Shown piece by piece: positions 34,800 through 46,269 of a DNA stretch of 64,000 bases (position 1 is the stretch's first letter; each line of letters opens with the position of its first letter). Below the pieces are notes generated by a model. The model had not been told where the DNA came from and searched no databases. It was given only the letters and a program-made list of their open reading frames with translations. The DNA comes from Spisula solida (taxonomy: Eukaryota; Mollusca; Bivalvia; Venerida; Mactridae). The position numbers and the translations under genes were made by a program. The stretch is from positions 37,094,760 to 37,158,759 of the forward strand of contig OX365947.1 of assembly GCA_947247005.1 (NCBI GenBank). Direction: 5' to 3'.

Positions 34800-35720
34800 G
34801 ATAAGTATAAACACACATCGAAAAGTAATCTGGCATTTTTTCTTTCTTTCGCGGTTGCCTTTGCGATAAGTGGTATAAAATGATCGCCGACATTTCATGT
34901 ATAATTTTAACGTTATTTTACGCGCATGTGACAAATCACTGGACACTGACAAACTATCGGCATTTTTCGAGTATGTTCCCGATTTCGAAATCAAAATTGT
35001 TTATGTAAATAAAAAGGTATATTGACAATTTTTTCTCATGCGGTTATTTTAGAGATAAATGTTTTAAAATTGTGGTCGAAATTTTATGATTTATTTTTAA
35101 CGTTAATTTTACGCGCGTGGGACAAATGACTGGACACAGGGAAACAAGCGGCAATTTTCGAGTATGTCCCCGATTTCAAAATAGAAATGATTTATGTAAA
35201 TAAATAAAAAAGGTATGTTCTCAATTGTTTTCTTTAGCGGTTCTTTTAGCGATAAATGTTTTAAAATTGTCGTCGAAATTTCAGGATTTATTTTTAACGT
35301 TACTTTTAGTTATTTTTACGCGCGTGGGACAAAATCGGGGGACACAGAAAAACAAACGGCAATTTTTAAGTATGTATCCAATTTAAAAACCAAAACTATT
35401 TATGTAAACAACAATGAAAACGTATTCTAAGATAGTTTTCTTTTGTGAATTCCTTTGCAATAAATGATGTAACATAATTGCCGTAGTTGACTGTTTTAAT
35501 TTTTCAACGTTATAAATAATTTTGTGACATGTTTCGGGAAAATCTGTGGACAAATGAAAAGTGACGGCATTCGCCGAGTATGTCTCCAAAATCAAAATAA
35601 AAGATATGTATGGAAACATCAATACATGCGTATTCTGATATTCTTTTCTTCAGTTGTTCTCTTTACGATAAAGAGTATAAAATTATCGCCCAAATACAAT
35701 GTATTTATTTCTCATGCTAT
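34800..35720. repeat. ~190-210-bp tandem repeat, four to five diverged copies
   Basis: 'gagtatgt(t/c)cccgattt' recurs near 34970, 35159, 35369 and 35577. It is followed each time by 'caaaat...ttatgtaaa', 'ttct...gcggtt.ttt..cgataaatg.t.taaaattg', 'aacgtta' and 'acgcg..(g/t)ggacaaat'. Divergence between copies is high, so the array is old. It starts about 1 kb past the secreted-protein stop. Confidence 0.8.
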
Positions 35721-35729
35721 TAAAACGCA

Positions 35730-36260
35730 ACGTTGTGACACGTCATTTTTGAGTCAAATTTGATCTTTGTTGCCTAATTTTCATTTTAAAATTATTTGTC
35801 GTCCCCATGAAACTTATATCATTCGATTCGTCATTGTATATGCTTTCTAACGATATGTATATTATGCACTTAGAAACGTTTGAAATTATTAAGTATGGGA
35901 TTAATTAACGACGACAATCGATCTTGACGGGGTGGTTCCAGTTTTGTGCGTTACGTAAAATGCATTTAAACTCATTTTCATCACTCCAGTGGACACTTGT
36001 CAAGAAATATCCCCATTTACAGGCAAGTCAAAGTTTTTTTAAGGACTACTTTAAGGACTACTGCGTAGGCATTTGGTGGTTCTTTACCTTAAAGGATTAT
36101 AGTTTCAGGTTCGCGAGACAGTAAAAGACTCGATCATTATAGATTGCATTAAATAGATCACGTTTTAACACATAATGCATGCATTTTAATCAAGAGTAAT
36201 ACCATACCAAGATAATTCCTTGAAATTGTTGGCGAATAATGAAAGTGGTTTGTTATTTTA
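35730..36260. other. Intergenic, nothing identified
   Basis: No array or gene. 'ttttaaggactac' is tandemly repeated near 36036-36061. Confidence 0.4.
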
Positions 36261-36268
36261 TATACACA

Positions 36269-36510
36269 CGTTGGCTTAGAATTAGAAGGTTGTAAGTACA
36301 AAATCAATATTTTGAGAAAACAAGAAAACTGTCTGAAAATTAACCTCTACTTACGGGAAATTAAAGCTTTTTTAACTTCAGTTTGGTCAACATGATTTTC
36401 ATGGAAATATGCCCATAAAAAAAGTTTTGAGAAACAGATTTCAAATATGCATGATTCTAATAAGGTCGTAAGAAGTACTTACTTACGACCTTCTAATTCT
36501 AAGCGAGAGC
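36269..36510. mobile_element. MITE family A, copy 2
   Basis: 242 bp, same orientation and same interior blocks as 33102-33330. Terminal repeats are 'ttggcttagaattagaaggt' and 'ccttctaattctaagcgaga'. Confidence 0.88.
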
Positions 36511-36519
36511 AAACAACGA

Positions 36520-37400
36520 CACCTTTGTTAGGTGAATGGTGGAAATGCCAATTGTTGGATGGACGTGTATGTGCTGGGAATGTCTCTAATTAGATACTGC
36601 ATGCGAACCAATATTTGATATAAGATGTTTATGCTTACTTGCTATATCACCATGTACATGTTTTGTATTTAAGAAGAAAATGAGCCTGTAAATGCTCAAA
36701 AAACGAATTTGAAATGATTAAAGTTGTCTTTCTTTATCAGCTTACCAACACTGTTTTGTATAATTGTCTGCTATTATATTCATGTTTTGCATAATTTTAT
36801 TCTCTTCAATAAAATCGGTATTACACGCTGTTCCTGGTTTTATTATTTCTCGAAAGAACTATACAATAATGTACGTATCTCAGAATTACTACACAACGTT
36901 TATAAATATAGTCAGCCAATTTGTCGCCGAGATTTAATCGCCATACTGGCCATGTTTTTTTTGAACGTCACGCCACCATGATAACGTGACACCCCTGCTC
37001 GGCAAATGGGTGCGACACCTAAATCTATCATGCGTCGCCCGAGAACCATGTGTTCTATTGGCATTTTTGCCAAAAATGAGTATAATAATTATGTGGTGTT
37101 AGCCAAACATTACGTCACATACCACATGTTAGGCATCATGGGCATATGTCCATATTGACAGTGGGTACTGATAAGTTGTACCGTTGAATGTCAGTGACTT
37201 ACCTACTCTAAAATTTAATTATTGTGTCTGTCATTCAGCAGACTGGCATTGGTTAGCCATTTTGTTTGTGATTTTATTCCGAATACCAGATAATAAATTG
37301 CATTTACTACACGCTCTTGAAAATATGGAATTTTATCACAACACGATGAGGTATAAACCATATTCAACCAAAACAAACAAATATCCTCTATCTATACACA
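36520..37400. other. Intergenic, nothing identified
   Basis: ORFs of 73-85 codons lack splice context, motif or compositional support. Confidence 0.4.
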
Positions 37401-37404
37401 TTTG

Positions 37405-37600
37405 ATAAATATACCAGATTTATATAGCGCCTTTTTCATGCGAACACACGTTCAAGGGCACTTTACATCATAGTGTTGTAGCCACAGGAGCGCAGGTGCA
37501 TCCACTGCCAGTACAGATACAGCATGATCTGATCAGAGGGACATACTCAGAGAAAGCTCCTGAAGGGAGAGAAAGACATTAGACATTGGCCAATTCTGTA
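37405..37600. repeat. Dispersed repeat 'tatatagcgcctttttcatg'
   Basis: 'tttatatagcgcctttttca', 'ttcaagggcactttacatca' and 'cacaggagcgcaggtgcatc' are, from memory, part of a repeat widespread in marine invertebrate genomes. Only one copy is in this window, so this is recognition, not comparison. Confidence 0.4.
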
Positions 37601-37974
37601 GAGGTGCGCCTAGCTCTTATTTCGAATAGACAGCCTGGTTTTTCAGCGTTAGCTGTCTAGCTTGATATTTAACCTCGTTTTGACCACTTCAAAAACCAAT
37701 GAAATGTTTGCAAAGAAATCAGAAAAAAAAGATTCAGGCGTGTGATAGGTGGGAATATACTATACTCATTACAAAAGATACCGCGAAAAAAATACATTTT
37801 GTTTAATATGCAAACGTAATTTACAATAGATACACACAGAGATCTGCTATTCGCGTTTCTCGAGATACGAAGTGTATGACTTAACAGGCCATTTGACCTT
37901 AATGTGACCCAGGTCTAGTGAGGAGTGAATATGTAAAGATAATACCGCGCAATTTATATCAGAAGCGAGATTAG

Positions 37975-38060
37975 CTACATTGGTTACGTGTACGTCTGCT
38001 GTGAATGGCATTATGAGCATAGAGTCTCGAGTTCAAATCTCAGATCGGCCATATTTTTTT
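37975..38060 (+). mobile_element. tRNA-like/SINE head relic
   Basis: 'ctcgagttcaaatctcagat' (38028-38047) gives a T-arm with a box B-like sequence. 'ttggttacgtgtacgtctgc' upstream may be a decayed D-arm. No reliable cloverleaf. Confidence 0.4.
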
Positions 38061-39845
38061 CTGATTTTCATTTTTCCCATTTTCGTTTTGTCTATAATTT
38101 CTGCGTTTATTTAAGGTAAGTCCCGTCTACAGGTGGTTATTTTTTAGACAATATGCGTGCTAAATATTAAAATCTGAGTTAAGTTTGGAATCATTATCAC
38201 TATAATTGCCGGGTATAACGGACCATAGAATATAGACAACTATATGTATACATACCTATATTATTATTCTTTAAACATGTATAAATATATACATTCTAGT
38301 TAGATTTGTGTTTTTCAATTTCGACGATATGAAAAAACATCCACATCTTCATTGAAAACAAGTACACTTATATTAACATTAACATTTATGACATAAAAAG
38401 AAATTGGCATCTGAATGTTACACCGAAATAACAGAAAGAACTTTCGCCATCAGTTCAATCAGTTCAAAATTACTCAGCACTGTACAGATGTTTGGCTAGT
38501 TCTGTAGCACAGCGCTATACAGAAAGTGCATTCACAGCGCTATACAGTGGTATGTTTGTTATTGTTAACGTTTTGCACAGCACAGTACAGTAGCCAAAAT
38601 TTCAAACCTTTCAAACATCTTTCTTAGTGATTTTTATCAGAAAAGAATGGGTACGTGTGACAGGTAGGACGATTTCTACAGATTTGGGTGATTATTTATG
38701 TACTGGTATTCTTTCTGGGGAAAATGTCGTCAATTTTCTTCTTGTCTCTCGATTCACTTTTCAACTTTCACAAAACATCGTGTTCAGTTAAACTTTACAG
38801 AAATACGTTGGCATTTCATCACAAACGGATAGTCCCTTTTGAATCGCCTATTTAAGCTCTTTCATTTCATAATTCATTCACAATGTAGGTTGTCATATTT
38901 GAAAAGATTGGGTCGAAAACTAAAGACACTTACTTTGCTCGCGTTTGTCGTCCGCCATCTTGAATCCACAGCGCATTTTTGGGCATACAGGCTACCACAC
39001 AGTGCGTAGGAATGATAATAAAACTCGTATTTTTCAAAATGGATTATCTGATTGAAACTTCGCATATATATCGGAAATGATTACTGCAAGGGGATCAACA
39101 TATTGTTTCATTAAAATCTATCAATGCTACCTTTTTATGGGCTTAGTTGCATTCCACTTTGAACAACCCTCGTATTTCAACTTCGGCAATAGAAATCTTC
39201 AAGTGCAGTTGTTTGCGTACAGTACGTGATCATTCGATTATTTCACAGATAGATTGGAAAACGACCTCCGACCTCGAGGTATGAGACTGTTGTGTGATAC
39301 AAGGAATCCGGGCTTTTTTCGAGTAGACTACTTGGGTCTTTACGTGCCAAGTGTACAGTAAACGCGAGATTACACCAAGCTTACCACCCAGTACATCTCT
39401 AGGTTGGTGAGAAACACTGAACAAAAGTGTTTAAGAAATGACAAAGTTTCCCCGTCAATCTGGTTGACAATACAACACCCTCAGAATGTGGTTTTGATCG
39501 ACCGAATGAAAGTGGCTCCATTGGTCACTAGCCAGCGACATCAGATAACAATCAGAATTTTCAATTGATCATGTTTATAAAAATACTTTTATTATTTTGA
39601 GTAAAAAAAATAATGTTAACAAATTCTAGAAATGTACTTATGTCAGGCTAACTGTTTTGTTAATTAATCTTTTTTCTTTTTTACCTCGATGTTCGATCAA
39701 TTAACTCATCTGGCAGCGAAAACCGAACGACCTCGTCTTTACGGCTGTCCAATATATAAGTCGAGCGTTAACTGACAAACACACGTGACGTTCTGTAAAT
39801 AGTGGAGTGAGTGGGAGCAAAACGAAGACAGGTGGAGATGGATTG
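38060..39845. other. Intergenic, nothing identified
   Basis: No supported gene. 'acagcgctatacag' occurs twice at about 38509-38547. ORFs on the minus strand (63-64 codons) have no support. Confidence 0.4.
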
Positions 39846-39847
39846 CG

Positions 39848-42630
39848 GATCCCATAGGACCTGTCATGGCAGTTCGCGGTGATTGGTATCCTATAGGACA
39901 TGTCATGGTAGTTCGGGTTGATTGGTATCCTATATGACATGTCATGGCAGTTCGCGGTGATTGGTATCCTATAGGACATGTCATGTCAGTTCGTGGTGAT
40001 TGGTATCCCATAGGACCTGTCATGGCAGTTCGCGGTAATTGGTATCCTATATGACATGTCATGGCAGTTCGCGGTAATTGGTATCCTATAGGACATGTCA
40101 TGTCAGTTCGCGGTAATTGGTATCCTATATGACATGTCATGGCAGTTCGCGGTGATTGGTATTCTATAGGACATGTCATGGCAGTTCGCGGTGATTGGTA
40201 TCCTATAGGACATGTCATGGCAGTTCGCGGTAATTGGTATCCTATATGACATGTCATGGCAGTTCGCGGTAATTGGTATCCCATATGACCCGTCATGGCA
40301 GTTCGCGGTAATTGGTATCCTATATGACATGTCATGGCAGTTCGCGGTAATTGGTATCCTATATGACATGTCATGGCAGTTCGCGGTGATTGGTATTCTA
40401 TAGGACATGTCATGGCAGTTCGCGGTGATTGGTATCCTATAGGACATGTCATGGCAGTTCGCGGTGATTGGTATTCTATAGGACATGTCATGGCACTTCG
40501 CAGTGATTGGTAACCTATAGGACATGTCATGTCAGTTCGCGGTGATTGGTATCCCATAGGACATGTCATGTCAGTTCGTGGTGATTGGTATCCCATAGGA
40601 CCTGTCATGGCAGTTCGCGGTAATTGGTATCCTATAGGACATGTCATGGCAGTTCGCGGTAATTGGTATCCTATAGGGCATGTCATGGCAGTTCGCAGTG
40701 ATTGGTATTCTATAGGACATGTCATGGCAGTTCGTGGTGATTGGTATCCTATATGAAATGTCATGGCAGTTTGTGGTGATAGGTATCCTATATGACATGT
40801 CATGGCAGTTTGTGGTGATTGGTATCCTATATGACATGTCATGGCAGTTTGTCGTGATTGGTATCCTATAGGACATTTCATGGCAGTTTGTGGTGATAGG
40901 TATCCCATAGGACATGTCATGGCAGTTTGTGGTGATAGGTATCCTATAGGACATGTCATGGCAGTTTGTGGTGATAGGTATCCTATAGGACATGTCATGG
41001 CAGTTTGTGGTGATAGGTACCCTATAGGACATGTCATGGCAGTTTGTGGTGATAGGTATCCTATAGGACATGTCATGGCAGTTCGCGGTGATTGGTATCC
41101 TATAGGACATGTCATGGCAGTTTGCGGTGATAGGTATCCCATAGGACATGTCATGGCAGTTTGTGGTGATAGGTATCCTATAGGACATGTCATGGCAGTT
41201 TGTGGTGATAGGTATCCTATAGGACATGTCATGGCAGTTCGCGGTGATAGGTATCCCATAGGACATGTCATGGCAGTTTGTGGTGATAGGTATCCTATAG
41301 GACATGTCATGGCAGTTCGCGGTGATAGGTATCCTATAGGACATGTCATGGCAGTTTGTGGTGATAGGTATCCCATAGGACATGTCATGGCAGTTCGCGG
41401 TGATAGGTATCCCATAGGACATGTCATGGCAGTTTGTGGTGATAGGTATCCTATATGACATGTCATGGCAGTTTGTGGTGATAGGTATCCTATAGGACAT
41501 GTCATGGCAGTTTGTGGTGATAGGTACCCTATAGGACATGTCATGGCAGTTTGTGGTGATTGGTATCCTATATGACATGTCATGGCAGTTCGCGGTGATA
41601 GGTATCCTATAGGACATGTCATGGTAGTTTGTGGTGATAGGTATCCTATAGGACATGTCATGGCAGTTCGCGGTGATAGGTATCCCATAGGACATGTCAT
41701 GGCAGTTTGTGGTGATAGGTATCCTATAGGACATGTCATGGCAGTTCGCGGTGATAGGTATCCTATAGGACATGTCATGGCAGTTTGTGGTGATAGGTAT
41801 CACATAGGACATGTCATGGCAGTTCGCGGTGATTGGTATCCCATAGGACATGTCATGGCAGTTTGTGGTGATAGGTATCCCATAGGACATGTCATGGCAG
41901 TTTGTGGTGATAGGTATCCTATAGGACATGTCATGGCAGTTCGCGGTGATAGGTATCCCATAGGACATGTCATGGCAGTTCGCGGTGATAGGTATCCCAT
42001 AGGACATGTCATGGCAGTTTGTGGTGATAGGTATCCTATAGGACATGTCATGGTAGTTTGTGGTGATAGGTATCCTATAGGACATGTCATGGCAGTTTGT
42101 GGTGATAGGTATCCTATAGGACATGTCATGGCAGTTTGTGGTGATAGGTATCCTATAGGACATGTCATGGTAGTTTGTGGTGATAGGTATCCTATAGGAC
42201 ATGTCATGGCAGTTTGTGGTGATTGGTATCCTATAGGACATGTCATGGCAGTTTGTGGTGATTGGTATCCTATAGGACATGTCATAGCAGTTTGTGGTGA
42301 TTGGTATCCTATAGGACATGTCATGGCAGTTTGTGGTGATTGGTATCCTATAGGACATGTCATGGCAGTTCGCGGTGATAGGTATCCTATAGGACATGTC
42401 ATGGCAGTTTGTGGTGATAGGTATCCTATAGGACATGTCATGGCAGTTCGCGGTGATAGGTATCCTATAGGACATGTCATGGCAGTTTGTGGTGATAGGT
42501 ATCCTATAGGACATGTCATGGCAGTTTGTGGTGATAGGTATCCTATAGGACATGTCATTGCAGTTTGTGGTGAAAGGTATCCTATAGGACATGTCATGGC
42601 AGTTTGTGGTGATAGGTATCACATAGGACC
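39848..42630. repeat. 39-bp minisatellite, about 71 units
   Basis: The unit starts catggcagtttgtggtgata and ends ggtatcctataggacatgt, 39 bp. Each unit carries two palindromes, TCCTATAGGA and GACATGTC. Main variants are TTCGCGGT versus TTTGTGGT, GATAGG versus GATTGG or AATTGG, and ATAGGACATGT versus ATATGACATGT. The left third (to ~40740) is mostly TTCGCGGT(A/G)ATTGG. From ~40890 on, TTTGTGGTGATAGG predominates, interspersed with TTCGCGGTGATAGG units. Because 39 is a multiple of three and the unit lacks stops in several frames, ORFs of up to 683 codons appear on both strands (13-residue repeats such as MAVCGDRYPIGHV or MSYRIPITTNCHD). None has gene context. Confidence 0.97.
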
Positions 42631-42639
42631 TGGAATGGT

Positions 42640-43390
42640 AATACGTATGTATGGCTATACAGGATTGTGGTGACTATACCGTTGAGCCTTAAATAGCTTT
42701 ACTGTCAAATTATGAGTGCCCCGTGTGGCCTGGTCTTGATAAATTATATTGCATTTTGGGTAATGCATAGCCAGGTGACGGCTGTACTCGATGTTGGTGT
42801 GTATCCCAAAGTGTCTGTACCAATCACCACAAACGAAAACATCAACCGAGGGTTTCGCAATTTCATGAAGTAGTAAATACTTTAATGCGACGTACGACTT
42901 TTTGACAGATGAAACTTTGTCTTTCAGCGGTCAAGTTCATTTTCTTGTTCAGTTGTGTGTTTGGCATGGTACCGTGTAAATGTGGTATGTGATGTGTGTT
43001 TTTATGTATTCTGTACTCTGCTGTTTATGAGCTGCCTTCCATGTACCGATTTTCTATTATCATTTTTACGCACAAAAGTCTGTGCAAAATGGAAAGACAA
43101 TATAGTCAGTGTAATTTAAGACGGCGTCGAAATTATAACTGATTGGTTAGAACTCCCTCTGTATACTTCCTAGTAATAGAAAATGAAAGACGACCTAATT
43201 AGTGCATGTTCATTGGTTTTCAACAAGTTGTCAGTCATATTCGGTCAATTTCGGTGGCTATTTCAATATATTCTGGAAATAAATCATTTACGTTGACAGT
43301 CCTCTGTTGAGGATATGCGTACTTTCTTACTTTTTCGGTCCAGGATATAAAAACCATCAAGTGAAGAGCTAAGTCAGATATTTAATAATA
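42640..43390. other. Intergenic between array and mariner-like element
   Basis: Apart from the inverted unit fragment at 42818-42834, nothing recognisable. Confidence 0.4.
42818..42834. repeat. Inverted 17-bp fragment of the 39-bp unit
   Basis: 'taccaatcaccacaaac' is the exact reverse complement of gtttgtggtgattggta in the array unit, ~190 bp beyond the array end. Confidence 0.7.
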
Positions 43391-43394
43391 TATA

Positions 43395-44314
43395 CGAGGG
43401 GTGTTCGATATGTATTGTCACTTGGGTCACAAATAAGAAAATCGTTGATATCTTTAAATCTTTATGCATTTCTGGAACCATCAAGATTTCCGCGATATTT
43501 CGTGAAAAAATCAATAAAATTTAATTACCGGAATGTTGTTTCTGTTGTCTTTTCAAAGGGCTAGTAATAGACACTGCGACTTTTTGCGAATAACTGTCGA
43601 TTAAAACTTCATTTCGGCAAATAATCTTATTCCACAACTATCATACCGTAAATAATGAAAATTCCTTCGATAAAAACATGATCTGCTGTACTTGATTGCC
43701 ATTTTTAAACAAAATAAGAGCATTTCAAAGTCGCGAAAATAGGTGTCAAAAGTAGTCAAAAAAGCATGCTATTTTTCAATGAAAATTTGAGGTTAGTTTA
43801 ATTGATTTGAATTTGACATATCATATATGTATGTAAGCCATTGACCATCAACATTGATTTCATGGAAGAATTTGCGATCAAAATACAATTGATATGAAGT
43901 TATTGGTGTGTGAACCAACAAGCATCATTTGGTATAAATAAGAGTGATCTCCCTTGTTTTGACCGTCTTACTCGTAGACAACAAATAATTTCATTTTGAT
44001 TTAAAGTTCTAATGGAAATATAAGGATCCAGTTATCGTATCGTATGTTGCAGTTTAAAGAATACTGACATTTACTTTTCTAAACAACTACTGCTAAGATG
44101 ACACAAATTTAGCTTAAAATGAACATTAGGCCAATGTACTAGAGCATACCCTCTTCTAAGATCAATAAATTACTTAATTGTTGACGGAAGGCTATGTAAT
44201 TTTCCAGATGTAGAATGGAAACATGCACCTTTTAGACAGTAATTGTAGAATCCTTCTAAATATTGTCATCGAAAAATGCAAAGGACAGTGACAATACATA
44301 TCGAACACCCCTCG
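43395..44314. mobile_element. 920-bp non-autonomous mariner-like element
   Basis: Perfect terminal inverted repeats of about 27 bp: left end CGAGGGGTGTTCGATATGTA, right end TACATATCGAACACCCCTCG. Flanked by TA on both sides (43393-43394, 44315-44316). The TIR style and TA target fit the Tc1/mariner superfamily. No transposase motif is visible in the interior, so it would depend on a partner element. Confidence 0.9.
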
Positions 44315-44319
44315 TATAC

Positions 44320-45550
44320 TTGTAAAACTTTGATGAGGGTGAAACACTTTTCCTTGTGAATATTTTACAAATTGAATAAGATGAGCTAAAGTAATTTGCA
44401 TAAATCTGCTACCGGTATAATGTCAACGAATAAAGATTGCTTCAATTTGATGCATTCAAGCCTCCATTCAGCCTCTGTGACAACAAAGTGCTAAGCAAGG
44501 AGCCGTAACTACGTCTCGACCCTTTTACCCGTGTATATAAAATGTTTTTATTGATATTTTGATTTTAAAATATGTTTAAACTATCCGTTTTTTAGTGATT
44601 TTGTGTCTTACACAATACGAGAATAGAAAAGGGACAAATATTTCTATGTTATTTGATTTCTGCCAATAGGGCTTATCAGTTACGTGGGAAAAAACTATAT
44701 GATGTCAATACATACCAAATGCATCGCATATATTTTTCGCAATTTGACAGCAGGTAATATCACACCGTAAAACCCGTTGCATGTAAGGCAGTTCTGTTTG
44801 TCGAAGGCAGAGACACAGTCGTTTTGCGCTACTTGAGTAGGGTAAGTACATGTTATTTCAAAATGTGTTTTGCGTTGCCTTTGAGACTGATTACTTACAG
44901 AAATCGTTGAAGCGATGAATGAACAATTTGTATATACAATTTTAATGCCAACAAAAAAGCCATTTTATTCGAGAAAAAAGTTTTTAGATATAAGTTGTTT
45001 GCAAAAAGTTCAAACTATCGATTTTGACATTGAATCCTCGACTTAATTCGTGGTTTGGAACAATTCTAAAACATTGGATACAAACTTCAATCCTTCCTCA
45101 ACATATCTATCGTTTTCGTTCTGGGAAATGTACATTTTCTCTGAAGATACAGAGTTTTAAAATGAACGAGGTACCAAAAAATGCTAACGAAATTGGCAAT
45201 TCTGTTTTTCGAATGATTACGACTAAGGCAGACCGTTAAATGTTAATGGTAACGCAGAGGCAGACATTAAAGAGTTATGCTAACGACTAAGGCAGATATT
45301 CAAATTACTTGATATGGCCATTAAACCCCTTTGTACGATTTTTATGTAATAGATATAACACAGATTCATGTCATTGCATGATTTTAATTCGAAAAGTGAA
45401 AAATTATTCGCTGGGAGGGGACATCCCTACCACACCCACCCCACCATAACATCCCAATAGCTAGCTGTGCCCCCAACTCGAAATTTTCTGCGCTGATCCA
45501 GGTCTGGCAACCGAAAGGAAACTCTTAAACACAAATTCTTCTCATAGACC
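44320..45550. other. Intergenic, nothing identified
   Basis: No gene. 'aacgactaaggcaga' recurs near 45220 and 45281. An ORF at 45024-45239 lacks support. Confidence 0.4.
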
Positions 45551-45840
45551 AGATGACATAGACCTTAGCTATTTGGTTTGTAGCACTGCCTAGTGGACCT
45601 CTGCCAATTTTGTTTAAATCATGACCCCTGGGTAAAAATTGACCCGCCCCAGGGTCAGTCGTTTTACATAGACTTATATTGGGAAACATTTAAAATTCTT
45701 CTTGGTCAAAACTTCAATGCATAGAGCTTTAATATTTGGTATGTTACATTGCCTAGTGGACCTCTACCAAAATTTGTTCAAATCATGGCCCCTAGGTCTA
45801 AATTGAACCCGCCGCGGGGGTCACCAGTTTTCCATGGAGA
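45550..45840. repeat. Two tandem copies of a ~164-bp repeat
   Basis: 'atagacctta' or 'atagagcttt', 'tatttggt(t/a)', 'tgcctagtggacctct.cca', 'tttgtt(t/c)aaatcatg(a/g)cccc', 'aaattga(c/a)ccgcc' and 'ggggtca' or 'agggtca' occur in order twice (from ~45556 and ~45720). Confidence 0.75.
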
Positions 45841-45861
45841 ATATGCTTCAGGGCTTCAAAC

Positions 45862-46165
45862 GTTATTGTCAAGGTTGACGATATCTTGATAACAGGACGC
45901 TCGTGTAAGGAACACTTACACTGTGCCGGAACGGCTAGCTAAACACGGTGTTAGATTGAATCGAAACAAGTGTGAGTTCATGGCAAATTAGGTTGTATAT
46001 GTAGGACATAAACTTATAGATAAAGGTGTGACTCCTGTACCAGAACGAATACAAGCCATCCAGGAAATGCTAGCATCAATTAATAAGAACGGTCACAAAG
46101 TTATCTGGGAATTATCAATTTTATCATATAGTCTGGAAACTTGGCTAACCGCTGGTGTATGAGGA
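45862..46165 (+). pseudogene. Ty3/Gypsy reverse transcriptase relic
   Basis: Translation in pieces gives VKVDDILITGRSCKEHL (the xxDD catalytic motif in its usual context). A frame change follows, then LAKHGVRLNRNKCEFMAN, a stop, VVYVGHKLIDKGVTPVPERI with QAIQEM, another shift, and LGIINF. The order (DDILITG, GxRLNxxKCEF, YxGHxIxxxGxxPxPE, LGxxNxY) is that of the palm-to-thumb part of a Gypsy-type RT. At least one stop and two frameshifts make it dead. No LTRs or flanking domains were recognised. Confidence 0.85.
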
Positions 46166-46262
46166 TGTTGTGTAAAGAGTCCATAGCATTGTTCACGTAT
46201 AGACTATAGCAGGGTGTCGCTTAGACTCGTCTTACGCTTTGACATCGCTCGGTACCAGTGAA
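46165..46262. repeat. Dispersed ~95-bp repeat, copy 2
   Basis: Matches 10675-10775 in the same orientation, ending 'ctttgacatcgctcggtacc'. It follows the Gypsy relic directly, so the repeat might be part of a related retroelement. Confidence 0.75.
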
Positions 46263-46269
46263 TATATAA

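Noticed and set aside
39739..42622. ORFs of 679 and 683 codons (and several shorter) across the 39-bp array as real repeat proteins
   Set aside because: They occur in several frames and on both strands of the same DNA, arise because the unit is 13 codons with no stop, and lack start context, splice sites or non-repeat domains.
39848..42630. CRISPR array
   Set aside because: Units are contiguous with no unique spacers, no cas genes, and the DNA is eukaryotic. The same applies to the 32-, 42- and 43-bp arrays.
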